The notes under the pieces: generated by a model
The model's database searches: none
What the model was told of the DNA's origin: nothing
The model's input: only the letters and a program-made list of their open reading frames with translations
From: Nitrosopumilus sp.
Lineage (GTDB): Archaea; Thermoproteota; Nitrososphaeria; Nitrososphaerales; Nitrosopumilaceae
Direction: 5' to 3'
NCBI RefSeq assembly: GCF_025699255.1
Contig: NZ_JAILWA010000003.1
Span: 184,389 to 248,388, forward strand
Length of the DNA stretch: 64,000 nt
Shown here: piece after piece, positions 18,684-27,012 of the stretch
Position numbering within the stretch: position 1 is the first letter of the stretch
Layout: the number at the start of each line of letters is the position of its first letter
Made by a program: the position numbers and the translations under genes

Positions 18684-18704
18684 GGTACATTTCTCGAATG
18701 AACC
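18684..18704. promoter_or_regulatory. 21-bp operator between two divergent surface-protein genes
   Basis: GGTACAT-TTCTCGA-ATGAACC, identical (reverse complement) to the copy at 15859-15879; the match continues into the flanking ATT and A. Towards the right it is followed after about 10 bases by TTTTTAATAAAA (TATA), towards the left after 6 bases by CTATTAATT. Confidence 0.78.
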
Positions 18705-18744
18705 ATTTTCTTTTTAATAAAATTTAATTCAATTTTATTGTAGC

Positions 18745-20517
18745 ATGAAGATTAATTTTCAATTAATGACATTATTTATTATTGTAGCAGTTTTGGTAAT
18801 TTCAATTCCTGTACAGTCTGTTTCTGCAGAGTCTGGTTTTAGCAATGTGAAAAAAACGGCTGGTATAATTATGAAGTTTTGTGCAAATGAAACTTTTACT
18901 TTACAAGAATGTCATGAGAGATACAATGGAATAGGATGGACAGATAGAATTAACGTGGTAATCTATGCTCCAGGCTGGAATGAAGATGAGTACAAAATTG
19001 AACAAATTGGTGGCCCTTCTAATCCAATAACTGTTTACACTGATGCTGCAGAGGTTGACAATGTAGAATTTACTGAAACAGGTCCTGATACTGGAATTTT
19101 CATGGGTGTTGTTAAAATGACTGGTAAAATGGGATATGTTGTTCATGATAGTTATCTTACGGTAGTAAAAACTCCTGGAATGACTATGGATGCAGATATG
19201 CTAAATCTTTCTGCTCATGATCGTGCAGTAATGATAGCAACTAGTCCTACAGATGGACGAATTACTGTTGATTGGGAATTTAATGAAGATGAACATGTAT
19301 CAAAATCAGCTTATTATGGTTGGCAAATTGGTCAAGCAGAATTTCATAAACCAGTATACGATGTAAATGAAAAAGTCACATTTTTCATAAGAGATGCTGA
19401 TTTATGGAAACATCATAGAGAATTTTTCACAAATTATGTTAGAGTTTACTCTGATTCAGATAGAAGTGGTATCAACGTAGGTGTTCAATTTGTAAAGGAT
19501 ATGGAACATGCCAAAGTCAAAGATGGTTTTAATGATGTCCATTTGACTGAACCTGCAGCAAGTTCCTTGACAAAGTATACTCCTGATGGAAATTGGAAAA
19601 CATACTTTTGGACTGAACCAGGTGGCGTTATTGGTGTTGATCAAGATTATGATCTAAACTTGATGGTGCATGATGGATTGACTGACATACATGAAATGGG
19701 TCTTTCATATGACATGAAAATTTACCTTAATGGAAAATTAATAGAATCACGAAATGATCGTTACTGGGTTGATGGTCAAGGTGTTGAACCAATTCGTTTT
19801 GATGAACGTGGTTCAGCAAAGATTGTAATCTCTAATATTTTTGATGAGAGTTCAGAAGTAGACTTTTCATTTCAAGTCGCACCTGAAGCAATTCTAAAAG
19901 AAGTTGTACCTAGACATGGTGCCTTTGAAGTTGGAAATGAGCCTGATTACTTTAAAGGATATGAGCATCCTCACTACATCAACTATCTTCCTGGAGAATT
20001 TTACATGACCACTGAAGATTCTTCTCAGGAACAAAATCAGTTGAGAGTTTCTGATGGTGATGCAATTTACATTGAATATGAAGACATTACTTTACCAAGA
20101 CCATATACACAAGCTGATTCCCTGGAAATTGTAACTTCTGCAACTGTTATGGATACCGGTAGAGGAATTATTCGAGATACCACTCCAGATATTTTTGTAG
20201 AAACACCTAGAGTTAAAATCACTCCTGTTTCAGCTGATATTGATATTCCTAGTTGGGTAAAAAAGAATGCTGCATGGTGGTCTGATGGACAGATTAATGA
20301 TCCAGATTTTGCCAAAGGCATTGAATATTTAGTAAAAGAAAATATTATTGATGTTTCAGTTTCTGAAAAAATAACAAATGGTGATGAAGCTAGTATAACA
20401 TCTATTCCAATGTGGGTACGAAACAATGCTGCATGGTGGTCTGATGGACATCTAACTGATGTAGAATTTGCAAATGGGATAAAGTATTTGATATCTTCTG
20501 GTCTAATCAAAGTTTAA
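18745..20517 (+). CDS. Large secreted surface protein with two C-terminal WVxNNAAWW repeats
   Basis: 590 residues. Signal peptide to about residue 29 (PVQSVSAES). A long beta-rich ectodomain contains two early cysteines (FCANE, LQECHER), repeated FTETGPDTGIF-like segments that resemble archaeal S-layer and adhesin domains, and many His/Asp/Glu residues. The tryptophan motif occurs twice at the end (about 20244-20360 and 20404-20514). ATG 18745 lies about 25 bases after a strong TATA box that follows the 21-bp operator. No membrane anchor. It may be a major regulated envelope component; the family is not recognised. Confidence 0.72.
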   Translation: MKINFQLMTLFIIVAVLVISIPVQSVSAESGFSNVKKTAGIIMKFCANETFTLQECHERYNGIGWTDRINVVIYAPGWNEDEYKIEQIGGPSNPITVYTDAAEVDNVEFTETGPDTGIFMGVVKMTGKMGYVVHDSYLTVVKTPGMTMDADMLNLSAHDRAVMIATSPTDGRITVDWEFNEDEHVSKSAYYGWQIGQAEFHKPVYDVNEKVTFFIRDADLWKHHREFFTNYVRVYSDSDRSGINVGVQFVKDMEHAKVKDGFNDVHLTEPAASSLTKYTPDGNWKTYFWTEPGGVIGVDQDYDLNLMVHDGLTDIHEMGLSYDMKIYLNGKLIESRNDRYWVDGQGVEPIRFDERGSAKIVISNIFDESSEVDFSFQVAPEAILKEVVPRHGAFEVGNEPDYFKGYEHPHYINYLPGEFYMTTEDSSQEQNQLRVSDGDAIYIEYEDITLPRPYTQADSLEIVTSATVMDTGRGIIRDTTPDIFVETPRVKITPVSADIDIPSWVKKNAAWWSDGQINDPDFAKGIEYLVKENIIDVSVSEKITNGDEASITSIPMWVRNNAAWWSDGHLTDVEFANGIKYLISSGLIKV

Positions 20518-20559
20518 AATTCCTGTTAAGTTAAAATAATTATTTAATAGTTGATTGTT

Positions 20560-22428
20560 ATGAATCAAAATTTCTTTTTCATTTTCTTTTCCATAATTCT
20601 AGCTTTTGGTTCAATTCAAACTGTGTATGGTGGAGGTACCGGTAGTGAAGAAAGTGATATTCATTTCATAAATGAAAATTATTTTAAAGTAAAACTTGAA
20701 ACAAATCCTTCTATTTTAGAAGGAAACGAACATGAAATTAATTTTGACATAACAACAATAAATGATGATACGAAAGAAACAGTTTCTGGAGTTGAATACA
20801 GAATTGAAATATTTGATGGTCAAGGTATCAAAATAGTTGATTTTGATGCTTTTTCACCTAATGAAAAATTAAGAACATTGATTGTACCCAATTCTTCTGT
20901 AAATTTTTCAGGCCAAAAAATGGAAAATGGTTCTTGGTTAGCCTCAAATGAGTATCCTTTGACAATTACTGCACCTCTCTTTTTGGAAGGTGGATTGGTT
21001 GATGTAAAAATCACAATTCTATCAATTGACAACATCAAAGTTACAGGAAATGACTCGACCTTTCATATTCTATTTACTATGGGAGAATTTATCCCATTTA
21101 CCATAGAAGTTGATGATATATCACACGAACTAATGTTTGCAACATATTTTGATAAAATTGAAGAATTTCATTATGATAATACAGATAAAAAACTTACAGC
21201 ACAAATGCCATTTAATTGGAATGAAGATTTTATTGAATCAATCCCATTTGTGCATGCAGAATATTATATTCCAAAAACAGTAGATATTTTCAACAACCAC
21301 GAAATATTATTATCAATTAATGATATTTCTTATTTTGGAACCATTGATCGTTCTGGTGATGATGAAATTGTTATACATTTTTTGCTTTCATCAAAAAAAC
21401 TACTAAAACTATTTGATGAAATTCCATCTGATAAAAATGATAAAATCATATTTGGAATAGAATCTGGTAAAAAAAGAGATGTACAAAAAGCAGATGCATC
21501 ACTAGAAGATGGAGATAAAGTTATTTCATTATCATCAGAAGAAGATTGGAAGTTTCACTTGTCATTAACACCTAAAGGAAAAATCAATCCCAATACTGAT
21601 ATTACATTTTATTTGGAATTTCATGATCCTATTACAAATACAATAATAACTCAAAATGTTTATGATCTAGATGTATTTCTAAATGGAAAAATGGTAGAAT
21701 CAAAAAAAGGATTAGAAGCATTTGATGGAACTGATTCCTTTAGAATTAATTTTGATGATACAGGATCTGTGATTGTTAGAATTTCAAATGTAAATAATTT
21801 TGATACCTCTGGAGAATTTTCATTTAAAGTAACTGAACCAAAAAAAGAATTGATAGCTGATCATTTTATTGATATTGCAAAAGGTTCATCTCTTCCAGGA
21901 TGTGAAATCAATGATTCTTGTTATATTCCATCTTCCGCAGAGATTGAAATTGACCAAATAGTACTTTGGAACAACATGGACAGTTCTGCTCATACTGTTA
22001 CTTCTGGCACTCCTGATAATGGTAATTCGGACAGTTTTGATAGTGGAATTATTGCTGCAGGTGGACAATTTTCAAACAAATTCGAAAAACAGGGCATTTT
22101 TGACTATTATTGCACACTACATCCTTGGATGATAGGTACAATTTCTGTTGGGGATATTACACCTCTTGTTCCTGAATGGATTAAAAATAATGCAGGTTGG
22201 TGGGCTGAAGGTGCAATTGATGATGAAGCATTTGTACAAGGAATTCAATTTTTAATTACGAATGAAATTTTAGATATCCCACAAACTACATCTGGAAAAT
22301 CATCAGGAAGTGAAATTCCGAGTTGGATTAAAAATAATGCAGGTTGGTGGGCTGAAGGTGCAATTGATGATGAAGCATTTGTACAAGGAATTCAACATCT
22401 AATCAGTAATGGAATTTTACAAGTCTAA
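20560..22428 (+). CDS. Secreted protein with cupredoxin domain followed by two WIKNNAGWW repeats
   Basis: 622 residues from ATG 20560 (TTG 20551 in frame). Signal peptide to about residue 24, then a paralogous ectodomain (MPFNWNEDF, FVHAEYYIPKT). A complete cupredoxin domain lies near residues 430-530: SAAH-like SSAHTVTSG, and YYCTLHPWMIG providing Cys, His and Met, with the same PGCE..CYIPS disulfide pair as the cupredoxin at 5411. Two nearly identical motif copies finish the protein (about 22168-22278 and 22314-22425). The architecture ties the tryptophan motif directly to type-1 copper chemistry at the cell surface. Confidence 0.82.
   Translation: MNQNFFFIFFSIILAFGSIQTVYGGGTGSEESDIHFINENYFKVKLETNPSILEGNEHEINFDITTINDDTKETVSGVEYRIEIFDGQGIKIVDFDAFSPNEKLRTLIVPNSSVNFSGQKMENGSWLASNEYPLTITAPLFLEGGLVDVKITILSIDNIKVTGNDSTFHILFTMGEFIPFTIEVDDISHELMFATYFDKIEEFHYDNTDKKLTAQMPFNWNEDFIESIPFVHAEYYIPKTVDIFNNHEILLSINDISYFGTIDRSGDDEIVIHFLLSSKKLLKLFDEIPSDKNDKIIFGIESGKKRDVQKADASLEDGDKVISLSSEEDWKFHLSLTPKGKINPNTDITFYLEFHDPITNTIITQNVYDLDVFLNGKMVESKKGLEAFDGTDSFRINFDDTGSVIVRISNVNNFDTSGEFSFKVTEPKKELIADHFIDIAKGSSLPGCEINDSCYIPSSAEIEIDQIVLWNNMDSSAHTVTSGTPDNGNSDSFDSGIIAAGGQFSNKFEKQGIFDYYCTLHPWMIGTISVGDITPLVPEWIKNNAGWWAEGAIDDEAFVQGIQFLITNEILDIPQTTSGKSSGSEIPSWIKNNAGWWAEGAIDDEAFVQGIQHLISNGILQV
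22177..22395 (+). repeat. 72-bp exact direct repeat (two copies) encoding the tryptophan motif
   Basis: Bases 22177-22248 and 22324-22395 are identical, with a period of 147 bp (49 codons). Identity at silent positions shows recent duplication or gene conversion of the motif within this gene. Confidence 0.9.
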
Positions 22429-22448
22429 CTATCTTTGTAATCTATACC

Positions 22449-22469
22449 AGTACATTTTGTAAATGAACC
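22449..22469. promoter_or_regulatory. 21-bp operator upstream of the second twin winged-helix regulator
   Basis: AGTACAT-TTTGTAA-ATGAACC, a good inverted repeat, followed by AGTTTTCTTTAGTAT (probable TATA) and the GTG start at 22506. It suggests that the regulator controls its own gene. Confidence 0.7.
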
Positions 22470-22505
22470 AGTTTTCTTTAGTATGCTCTTCTATTTTTTT
22501 TTATT

Positions 22506-22955
22506 GTGACTGATAGATCTACTCTATTAACTGAGATTATTTACAAAAATCCTGGATTGCATTTTTCTGAAATAATTCGTGTATCGGGACTGAAAAATGG
22601 TGTTCTTACACATTATCTAAACAAATTAGAATCATTAGGAGTTATTCTTATTAAAAGAGAAAGAGACAAAACAAGATTTTTTTCACCCAAAATTAATCTA
22701 GAAGAAATTAAAGTCATCAAATTTTTAAGAAAAGAAACATCACGTAAAATAATTTCCTTATTGTTGAATAATGATATGGAATTTCATGAAATTGTAAAGA
22801 AAGTTGGAAAATCTTCACCAACAATCTCTCAAAATTTGTCTGAATTGTTGAATAATGATTTGATAATTTTTGAAATGAAAGACTCTAAAAAAATATTTTA
22901 TATTAAACAAAATTCATTAATACAAAAACTAATCAAAAAATATCAATTCGATTAA
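22506..22955 (+). CDS. Twin winged-helix transcriptional regulator, paralog of 11235
   Basis: 149 residues from GTG 22506 with two winged-helix domains (about 3-60 and 72-128). The recognition segment GLKNGVLTHYLNKLESLGV is almost the same as in the regulator at 11235, and the wing is RERDKTRFFSP. No ligand-binding domain and no cysteines are seen. The gene sits between the cupredoxin-motif gene and the His-rich pair, with a 21-bp operator in its promoter. It and its paralog are the obvious candidates to bind that operator (inference). Confidence 0.8.
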   Translation: MTDRSTLLTEIIYKNPGLHFSEIIRVSGLKNGVLTHYLNKLESLGVILIKRERDKTRFFSPKINLEEIKVIKFLRKETSRKIISLLLNNDMEFHEIVKKVGKSSPTISQNLSELLNNDLIIFEMKDSKKIFYIKQNSLIQKLIKKYQFD

Positions 22956-22998
22956 AATTCATATTTTTTATAGAAAAATATTACAAAATTTGTTTTTT

Positions 22999-23019
22999 GG
23001 TACATTCTACAAACATAAA
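22999..23019. promoter_or_regulatory. Half-conserved operator copy 41 bp upstream of the 23040 operator
   Basis: The left half GGTACAT is exact, the right half (ACATAAA) is not. The distance of 41 bp to the next copy is close to four DNA turns, which would place two bound dimers on the same face. Confidence 0.35.
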
Positions 23020-23039
23020 ATGACATTTTTGTATCTACC

Positions 23040-23060
23040 AGTACAAGTTATCAATGTACC
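23040..23060. promoter_or_regulatory. 21-bp operator upstream of the His-rich secreted pair
   Basis: AGTACAA-GTTATCA-ATGTACC, followed directly by AATTTTGTTTTTA. The right half and this flank are identical to the promoter at 24461-24481. ATG of the first gene is at 23097. Confidence 0.7.
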
Positions 23061-23096
23061 AATTTTGTTTTTAACATAGTACTAAGATCAACACTA

Positions 23097-23777
23097 ATGA
23101 CTATTCTAAAACAGAACAGAATATCTATGATTGCAGGTACTGCGATACTAACAATTGCATTAGCATTTGGTGGATTTTCGTTTGCGAGTCACAGTTTTGA
23201 AGCAGGTGTTGCGGAAGGAACTATTCCTGATAATACTCACATCAGACTAGATGGGATGACACTACCAGCAGGTGGTGTATTTCCACTATATGATGCTAGT
23301 CCAAATTACGTTTCAGGACATTTCTTGCTGACATCTCCTTGTGAACTAGTTGATGGTGAACCCGGTGATGATCCAAATAATGATACATACCAACCATTAG
23401 TTACAGCAATTGCAGGACATATTGATGAACATGCAGCAGGTACACATATGGAACCAATTCCATTGTTTTACATAAACACTGTATCTTCGCCAAAATTGAC
23501 AGGTACTGCTGATCAATGTGTATTCCATGCACATATTCCTGATCCACTAAATGGTGGCGCTCCAAGAGTTACTGATATTGATTTAGTAAATCTCTCAGGT
23601 GCTGACATTGAGTTTAAACCAGGACATATTGTTGACATCAATGTACAAAGAGTTCTTGGAAGTATAGCTGATGATCCTTATGAGAATGGACCAGTTATTG
23701 AATTGACAAGAAACGTAATCTATGATCTAAATGATAACGACCACGATAATGATGGATTAGGACATTCATCACAATAG
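23097..23777 (+). CDS. Secreted His-rich protein of unknown function
   Basis: 226 residues. Signal peptide ends near GGFSFA, leaving SHSFEAG. The body has clustered potential metal ligands: GHFLLTSPCE, AGHIDEHAAGTHME and CVFHAHIPD, and ends in a His/Asp-rich tail (DNDHDNDGLGHSSQ). The two cysteines could form a disulfide. It lies behind a strong 21-bp operator and TATA box and forms an operon with the His-rich gene 6 bases downstream. Binding of Cu or Zn outside the cell is plausible from composition only. The family is not recognised. Confidence 0.7.
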   Translation: MTILKQNRISMIAGTAILTIALAFGGFSFASHSFEAGVAEGTIPDNTHIRLDGMTLPAGGVFPLYDASPNYVSGHFLLTSPCELVDGEPGDDPNNDTYQPLVTAIAGHIDEHAAGTHMEPIPLFYINTVSSPKLTGTADQCVFHAHIPDPLNGGAPRVTDIDLVNLSGADIEFKPGHIVDINVQRVLGSIADDPYENGPVIELTRNVIYDLNDNDHDNDGLGHSSQ

Positions 23778-23783
23778 GAGATT

Positions 23784-24413
23784 ATGAAAATGAATACAAA
23801 CAAAACACAACTATTCTTGGTAGCATCCATTGCATCAGTAATGGTACTAGCAGGAGCAGCATCTGAGCAAGCATTTGCTCACGGTGGACAAGTAATTGGA
23901 TTTAATCTTCCAAATGGTGAACATCGTTTGATAACTGTCATCATGGGACATAACAGTGAACCAACAGCAGCACAAGAACCTGGAAAACATGATGGAAAAC
24001 ATCCAATGGAATTATTCATCAGTGATACCAGAACAGGGTTAGATCTTGCAGAAGCTGATTTGACTGTAGACAAATACTATTACAAAAATGACAAAGCATT
24101 CAACAAAGCAGTAGACAAAGGTTTCAAACCCTTAGAGAAAGATGTTGCAGTTGGTGCAGTGCATGGAGATCCAGGCCACTACTTTGCTAGACAAATTCTA
24201 GCTGAGCCAGGAATCTATGGTTATCATGTAACTGGAACTGTCAATTACTTTGGTGTAATGGACGTTCCAATAGATGTAAAAGCAATTTGTCGTGATGCCC
24301 CAGATCCTTCAGCATTTAACAATCCATCATGGTTTGGTGGATTTGGTTGTACTGCGGACATAGATGACGGTAAATTCCCAGGAAAAAAAGTTAAGCACGA
24401 TAAAGACGATTAA
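23784..24413 (+). CDS. Secreted His-rich protein with predicted N-terminal His
   Basis: 209 residues from ATG 23784, behind AGGAG. The signal peptide ends SEQAFA, so the mature protein would start with His33 (HGGQVIGFNLPNGEH). Other His groups are MGHNSEP, KHDGKHPME, VHGDPGHYF and GYHVTG. The tail is Lys/Asp-rich. One disulfide pair (CRDAP and FGCTAD) is likely. It is the second gene of the operator-controlled operon starting at 23097. An N-terminal His plus internal His pair could form a copper site like CopC, but this is inference. Confidence 0.7.
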   Translation: MKMNTNKTQLFLVASIASVMVLAGAASEQAFAHGGQVIGFNLPNGEHRLITVIMGHNSEPTAAQEPGKHDGKHPMELFISDTRTGLDLAEADLTVDKYYYKNDKAFNKAVDKGFKPLEKDVAVGAVHGDPGHYFARQILAEPGIYGYHVTGTVNYFGVMDVPIDVKAICRDAPDPSAFNNPSWFGGFGCTADIDDGKFPGKKVKHDKDD

Positions 24414-24447
24414 CTGCCTATTCCAAACTATTTTCTTTTTTATTTTT

Positions 24448-24468
24448 AATACATACTACGAATGTACC
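24448..24468. promoter_or_regulatory. 21-bp operator in front of a putative short RNA
   Basis: AATACAT-ACTACGA-ATGTACC followed by AATTTTGTTTTTATCTATA. The right half and flank duplicate the 23040 promoter. No protein gene starts at the expected distance; instead the hairpin at 24521-24559 follows. Confidence 0.6.
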
Positions 24469-24499
24469 AATTTTGTTTTTATCTATAATGATTAAACAA

Positions 24500-24570
24500 T
24501 TTCATACAAGCCATAGTTGGGTGAGAAACGGAGGAGTCATCTTGGTACCAGTTTCTCACTTTATTTTTTT
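24500..24570 (+). ncRNA. Putative operator-controlled small RNA ending in a hairpin and T-tract
   Basis: A TATA-like TTTTTATCTATA at 24475-24486 behind a 21-bp operator predicts transcription from about 24500-24510. A 9-bp perfect stem follows, GTGAGAAAC (24521-24529) with GTTTCTCAC (24551-24559), extendable by GG/CC. Its 21-base loop contains GGAGGAG. It is followed by TTTATTTTTTT, a good archaeal stop signal. The transcript would be about 65-75 bases. It could instead be the 3' end or attenuator of a neighbouring transcript. Boundaries are estimates. Confidence 0.4.
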
Positions 24571-24614
24571 AAATTAATGAAATTTTAATAATAGATCTAC
24601 CTAGCGATAGAAAC

Positions 24615-26171
24615 TTGAAAATTCTATTTGCTCTTACAATTTGCATATTTTTTGCAATTGGACTAGTTCCAGATGCTTTTAGTCACGGTCTAGGTGGAGA
24701 AGTTCTTCCACCAGTAACCATTAATGGAAAAGATGCAACGCTATCCATTGGAATTTCTCCATCAGTATATGATGAAAATAATTCTGAAACAAATATTTCA
24801 TTAAAGCTATACGACACAGACTCTTCTGCAATAATTGAACATGTAACATTTGACTTTGAATTAAAAAAAGAAGGTAAACTTCTTTTCAAAGATATTTTCC
24901 ATGATGAGCTTGGAAATTTAAACATCAAAGTCCTAACTGATAATTCTGACAAAACAACAATTGAGGGAAGCAAAGAACCTCTCTCTGGTGGTTGGATAAA
25001 AAAAGATTTTGAGCCCATAGTTATTCGGGGCCCTGTATTTACATCTGGAGGATTATATGACTATACAGTAAAAATTCTAACAATCAATTCTGATTCTAAT
25101 GTGCTATCTGAAGAAATAATACTAGAAGGTGCAATTAGTCTTGCAGAAAATAATTTTTTTGATGTAAAAAGTAATTCAAATGAAGATTATACCCTACAAC
25201 TAATTTCATACTTTGATAAAATCAATAATTTTTCATTTGACTCAAACACAATAAAATTCTCAATGCCCTTTGACTGGAATCAAAATATTGAACAGCTCAG
25301 TGTCGTACATGAAGAAATAAGAGTTCCTAACACCTTTGGAGATTTTCTTTCAACAACTTATACATCAATAGTAAATGATATCGCATTACCTGCTGATGCA
25401 GTGACAATTGATGATTATTCCTTTGAAGATAGAACAATTCACCTTGTCTTGAATCAAAAATTAATCAAGGAAATTCGTGATAGTGCAATCCTTGATTCAG
25501 ATAATACCATGAATTTTGAGTTAAAACCAAACCAACAAGTAACTTTTCCTCTTGAATTTGCAACACCTGATTTAAGATACAAAGTATTTCTTTCTTGGGA
25601 GCCTGAGATTATTCATACATCAGAAGAAGTAAAATTTTTTGTAAGCTTTGAAGAATTATTCTCTGATAGATCTCAAAAATTAATTGAATATGATTTAACC
25701 ATAATACAAAAGGGTTCTGAAATCTATTCTAAACATTTGGTTGGAAATGCAAACTCGATTAATCCTAATATTCACAAAATAATTTTTGATGATGCCAAAT
25801 CAGGTACTGCAAATTTTGTTTTATCAAACATTAATGGACATTCTCTATCAAAAGGAAATTTTATTATCGTAATACAACCATCTAATCAGATTCAATCTGA
25901 TATTCCATCCTGGATCAAAAACAACGCTGGATGGTGGTCAGATGGCACAATAGATGATACTTCATTCATTCAAGGAATTCAATTCTTGATTAAAGAAAAA
26001 ATTTTACAAGTTCCAATTACAACTCAAAACTCTGAGTCAAATTCATCTGATATTCCATCCTGGATCAAAAACAACGCTGGATGGTGGTCAGATGGCACAA
26101 TAGATGATACTTCATTCATTCAAGGAATTCAATATTTAATTAAGGAAGGCATTGTCCAAATTGAAAACTGA
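24615..26171 (+). CDS. Large secreted protein with two identical WIKNNAGWW repeats
   Basis: 518 residues from TTG 24615, about 25 bases after a TTTTAATAAT TATA-like box. The signal peptide ends PDAFS, predicting mature His24 (HGLGGEVLPPV). It is a close paralog of the proteins at 7285 and 9234 (MPFDWNQNI, VVHEEIRVPNTFGDF). The two C-terminal motif copies (about 25902-26015 and 26052-26168) are almost identical. No membrane anchor follows. Likely another surface protein of the same set; molecular function unknown. Confidence 0.74.
   Translation: MKILFALTICIFFAIGLVPDAFSHGLGGEVLPPVTINGKDATLSIGISPSVYDENNSETNISLKLYDTDSSAIIEHVTFDFELKKEGKLLFKDIFHDELGNLNIKVLTDNSDKTTIEGSKEPLSGGWIKKDFEPIVIRGPVFTSGGLYDYTVKILTINSDSNVLSEEIILEGAISLAENNFFDVKSNSNEDYTLQLISYFDKINNFSFDSNTIKFSMPFDWNQNIEQLSVVHEEIRVPNTFGDFLSTTYTSIVNDIALPADAVTIDDYSFEDRTIHLVLNQKLIKEIRDSAILDSDNTMNFELKPNQQVTFPLEFATPDLRYKVFLSWEPEIIHTSEEVKFFVSFEELFSDRSQKLIEYDLTIIQKGSEIYSKHLVGNANSINPNIHKIIFDDAKSGTANFVLSNINGHSLSKGNFIIVIQPSNQIQSDIPSWIKNNAGWWSDGTIDDTSFIQGIQFLIKEKILQVPITTQNSESNSSDIPSWIKNNAGWWSDGTIDDTSFIQGIQYLIKEGIVQIEN
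25895..26133 (+). repeat. 89-bp exact direct repeat (two copies) encoding the tryptophan motif
   Basis: Bases 25895-25983 and 26045-26133 are identical with a period of 150 bp (50 codons). The perfect identity over silent sites points to recent duplication or gene conversion. Confidence 0.9.
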
Positions 26172-26211
26172 ATAATCTTATTATACAAATTTCTATCAAA
26201 CCAAATCATCA

Positions 26212-26979
26212 ATGCTTCCATTAAGGGATGAGAATCCCCATCCTCCAGGTTTCAAACCAAAAGTAACCTATGCGTTAATCATTGTAAATGTAATTGTATT
26301 TTTTATGGAAGTTGCATATACAGGACAGTTCTTTGACTTTTCAAATCAAAATGCATTTGTAATGTTTTACAATTGGGGAGCAGTTCCCGCATGTATTACA
26401 GGAGAATATTCTGGAATTGATACCGGAAATGGAATCTTACAATGTCCTGCAATTTCAGAAATTAGTCTACTAACATCCACATTCATGCATGGTGGTTTGA
26501 TACACTTGGGTGGCAATCTATTGTTTTTGTGGATATTTGGTGATAACATTGAACAAAAATTTGGTAAAGTAAAATATCTTGGAATTTATTTAATGTGGGG
26601 AGTTTCTGCAGGATTGATTCACATTCTTGGTGATACTAGCAGCTCAATTCCTGCAGTTGGCGCTTCTGGTGCAATCTCTGGAGTATTGGGAGCATATCTT
26701 GTAATTTTTCCAAGAGCAAGAATTCAGACTTTCTTGATGCTTGGATTCTTTTGGAGGATGATGCATATTCAGGCTCGTTGGTTTTTACCATTTTGGCTAG
26801 TATTTCAAAACCTACTTCCATTTTTCATTGGTGGGTTTGGTGTTGCAGGTGGTGGTGTAGCATATCTTGCACACATTGGTGGATTTGTAGTTGGACTGGG
26901 AACAGGATACATTTACAAAAAAATGCACAGTTCTGACTTTACATACGGCACAAGATATGGTTACAGACCAGATTATTGA
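26212..26979 (+). CDS. Rhomboid-family intramembrane serine protease
   Basis: 255 residues with about six membrane helices. The catalytic serine lies in GASG (Ser152) and the catalytic histidine in AHIGG (His221). The N-terminal GGNLLFLWIFGDNIEQKFG segment is typical of this group. It cleaves membrane-anchored substrates within the bilayer. The order matches bacterial and archaeal rhomboids with an extended loop before GGLIHLGGN. It lies directly after the surface-protein cluster, so an anchored surface protein is a possible substrate, but no link is proven. Confidence 0.92.
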   Translation: MLPLRDENPHPPGFKPKVTYALIIVNVIVFFMEVAYTGQFFDFSNQNAFVMFYNWGAVPACITGEYSGIDTGNGILQCPAISEISLLTSTFMHGGLIHLGGNLLFLWIFGDNIEQKFGKVKYLGIYLMWGVSAGLIHILGDTSSSIPAVGASGAISGVLGAYLVIFPRARIQTFLMLGFFWRMMHIQARWFLPFWLVFQNLLPFFIGGFGVAGGGVAYLAHIGGFVVGLGTGYIYKKMHSSDFTYGTRYGYRPDY

Positions 26980-27012
26980 AAGAATAAATCACTGATTTTG
27001 TTTGCAATTCGT

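Noticed and set aside
24488..24577. A 29-codon frame (starting MIKQFHTSHS) over the hairpin region
   Set aside because: Its start lies close to or before the predicted transcription start, and it covers both arms of a stable hairpin; a non-coding transcript is more likely.
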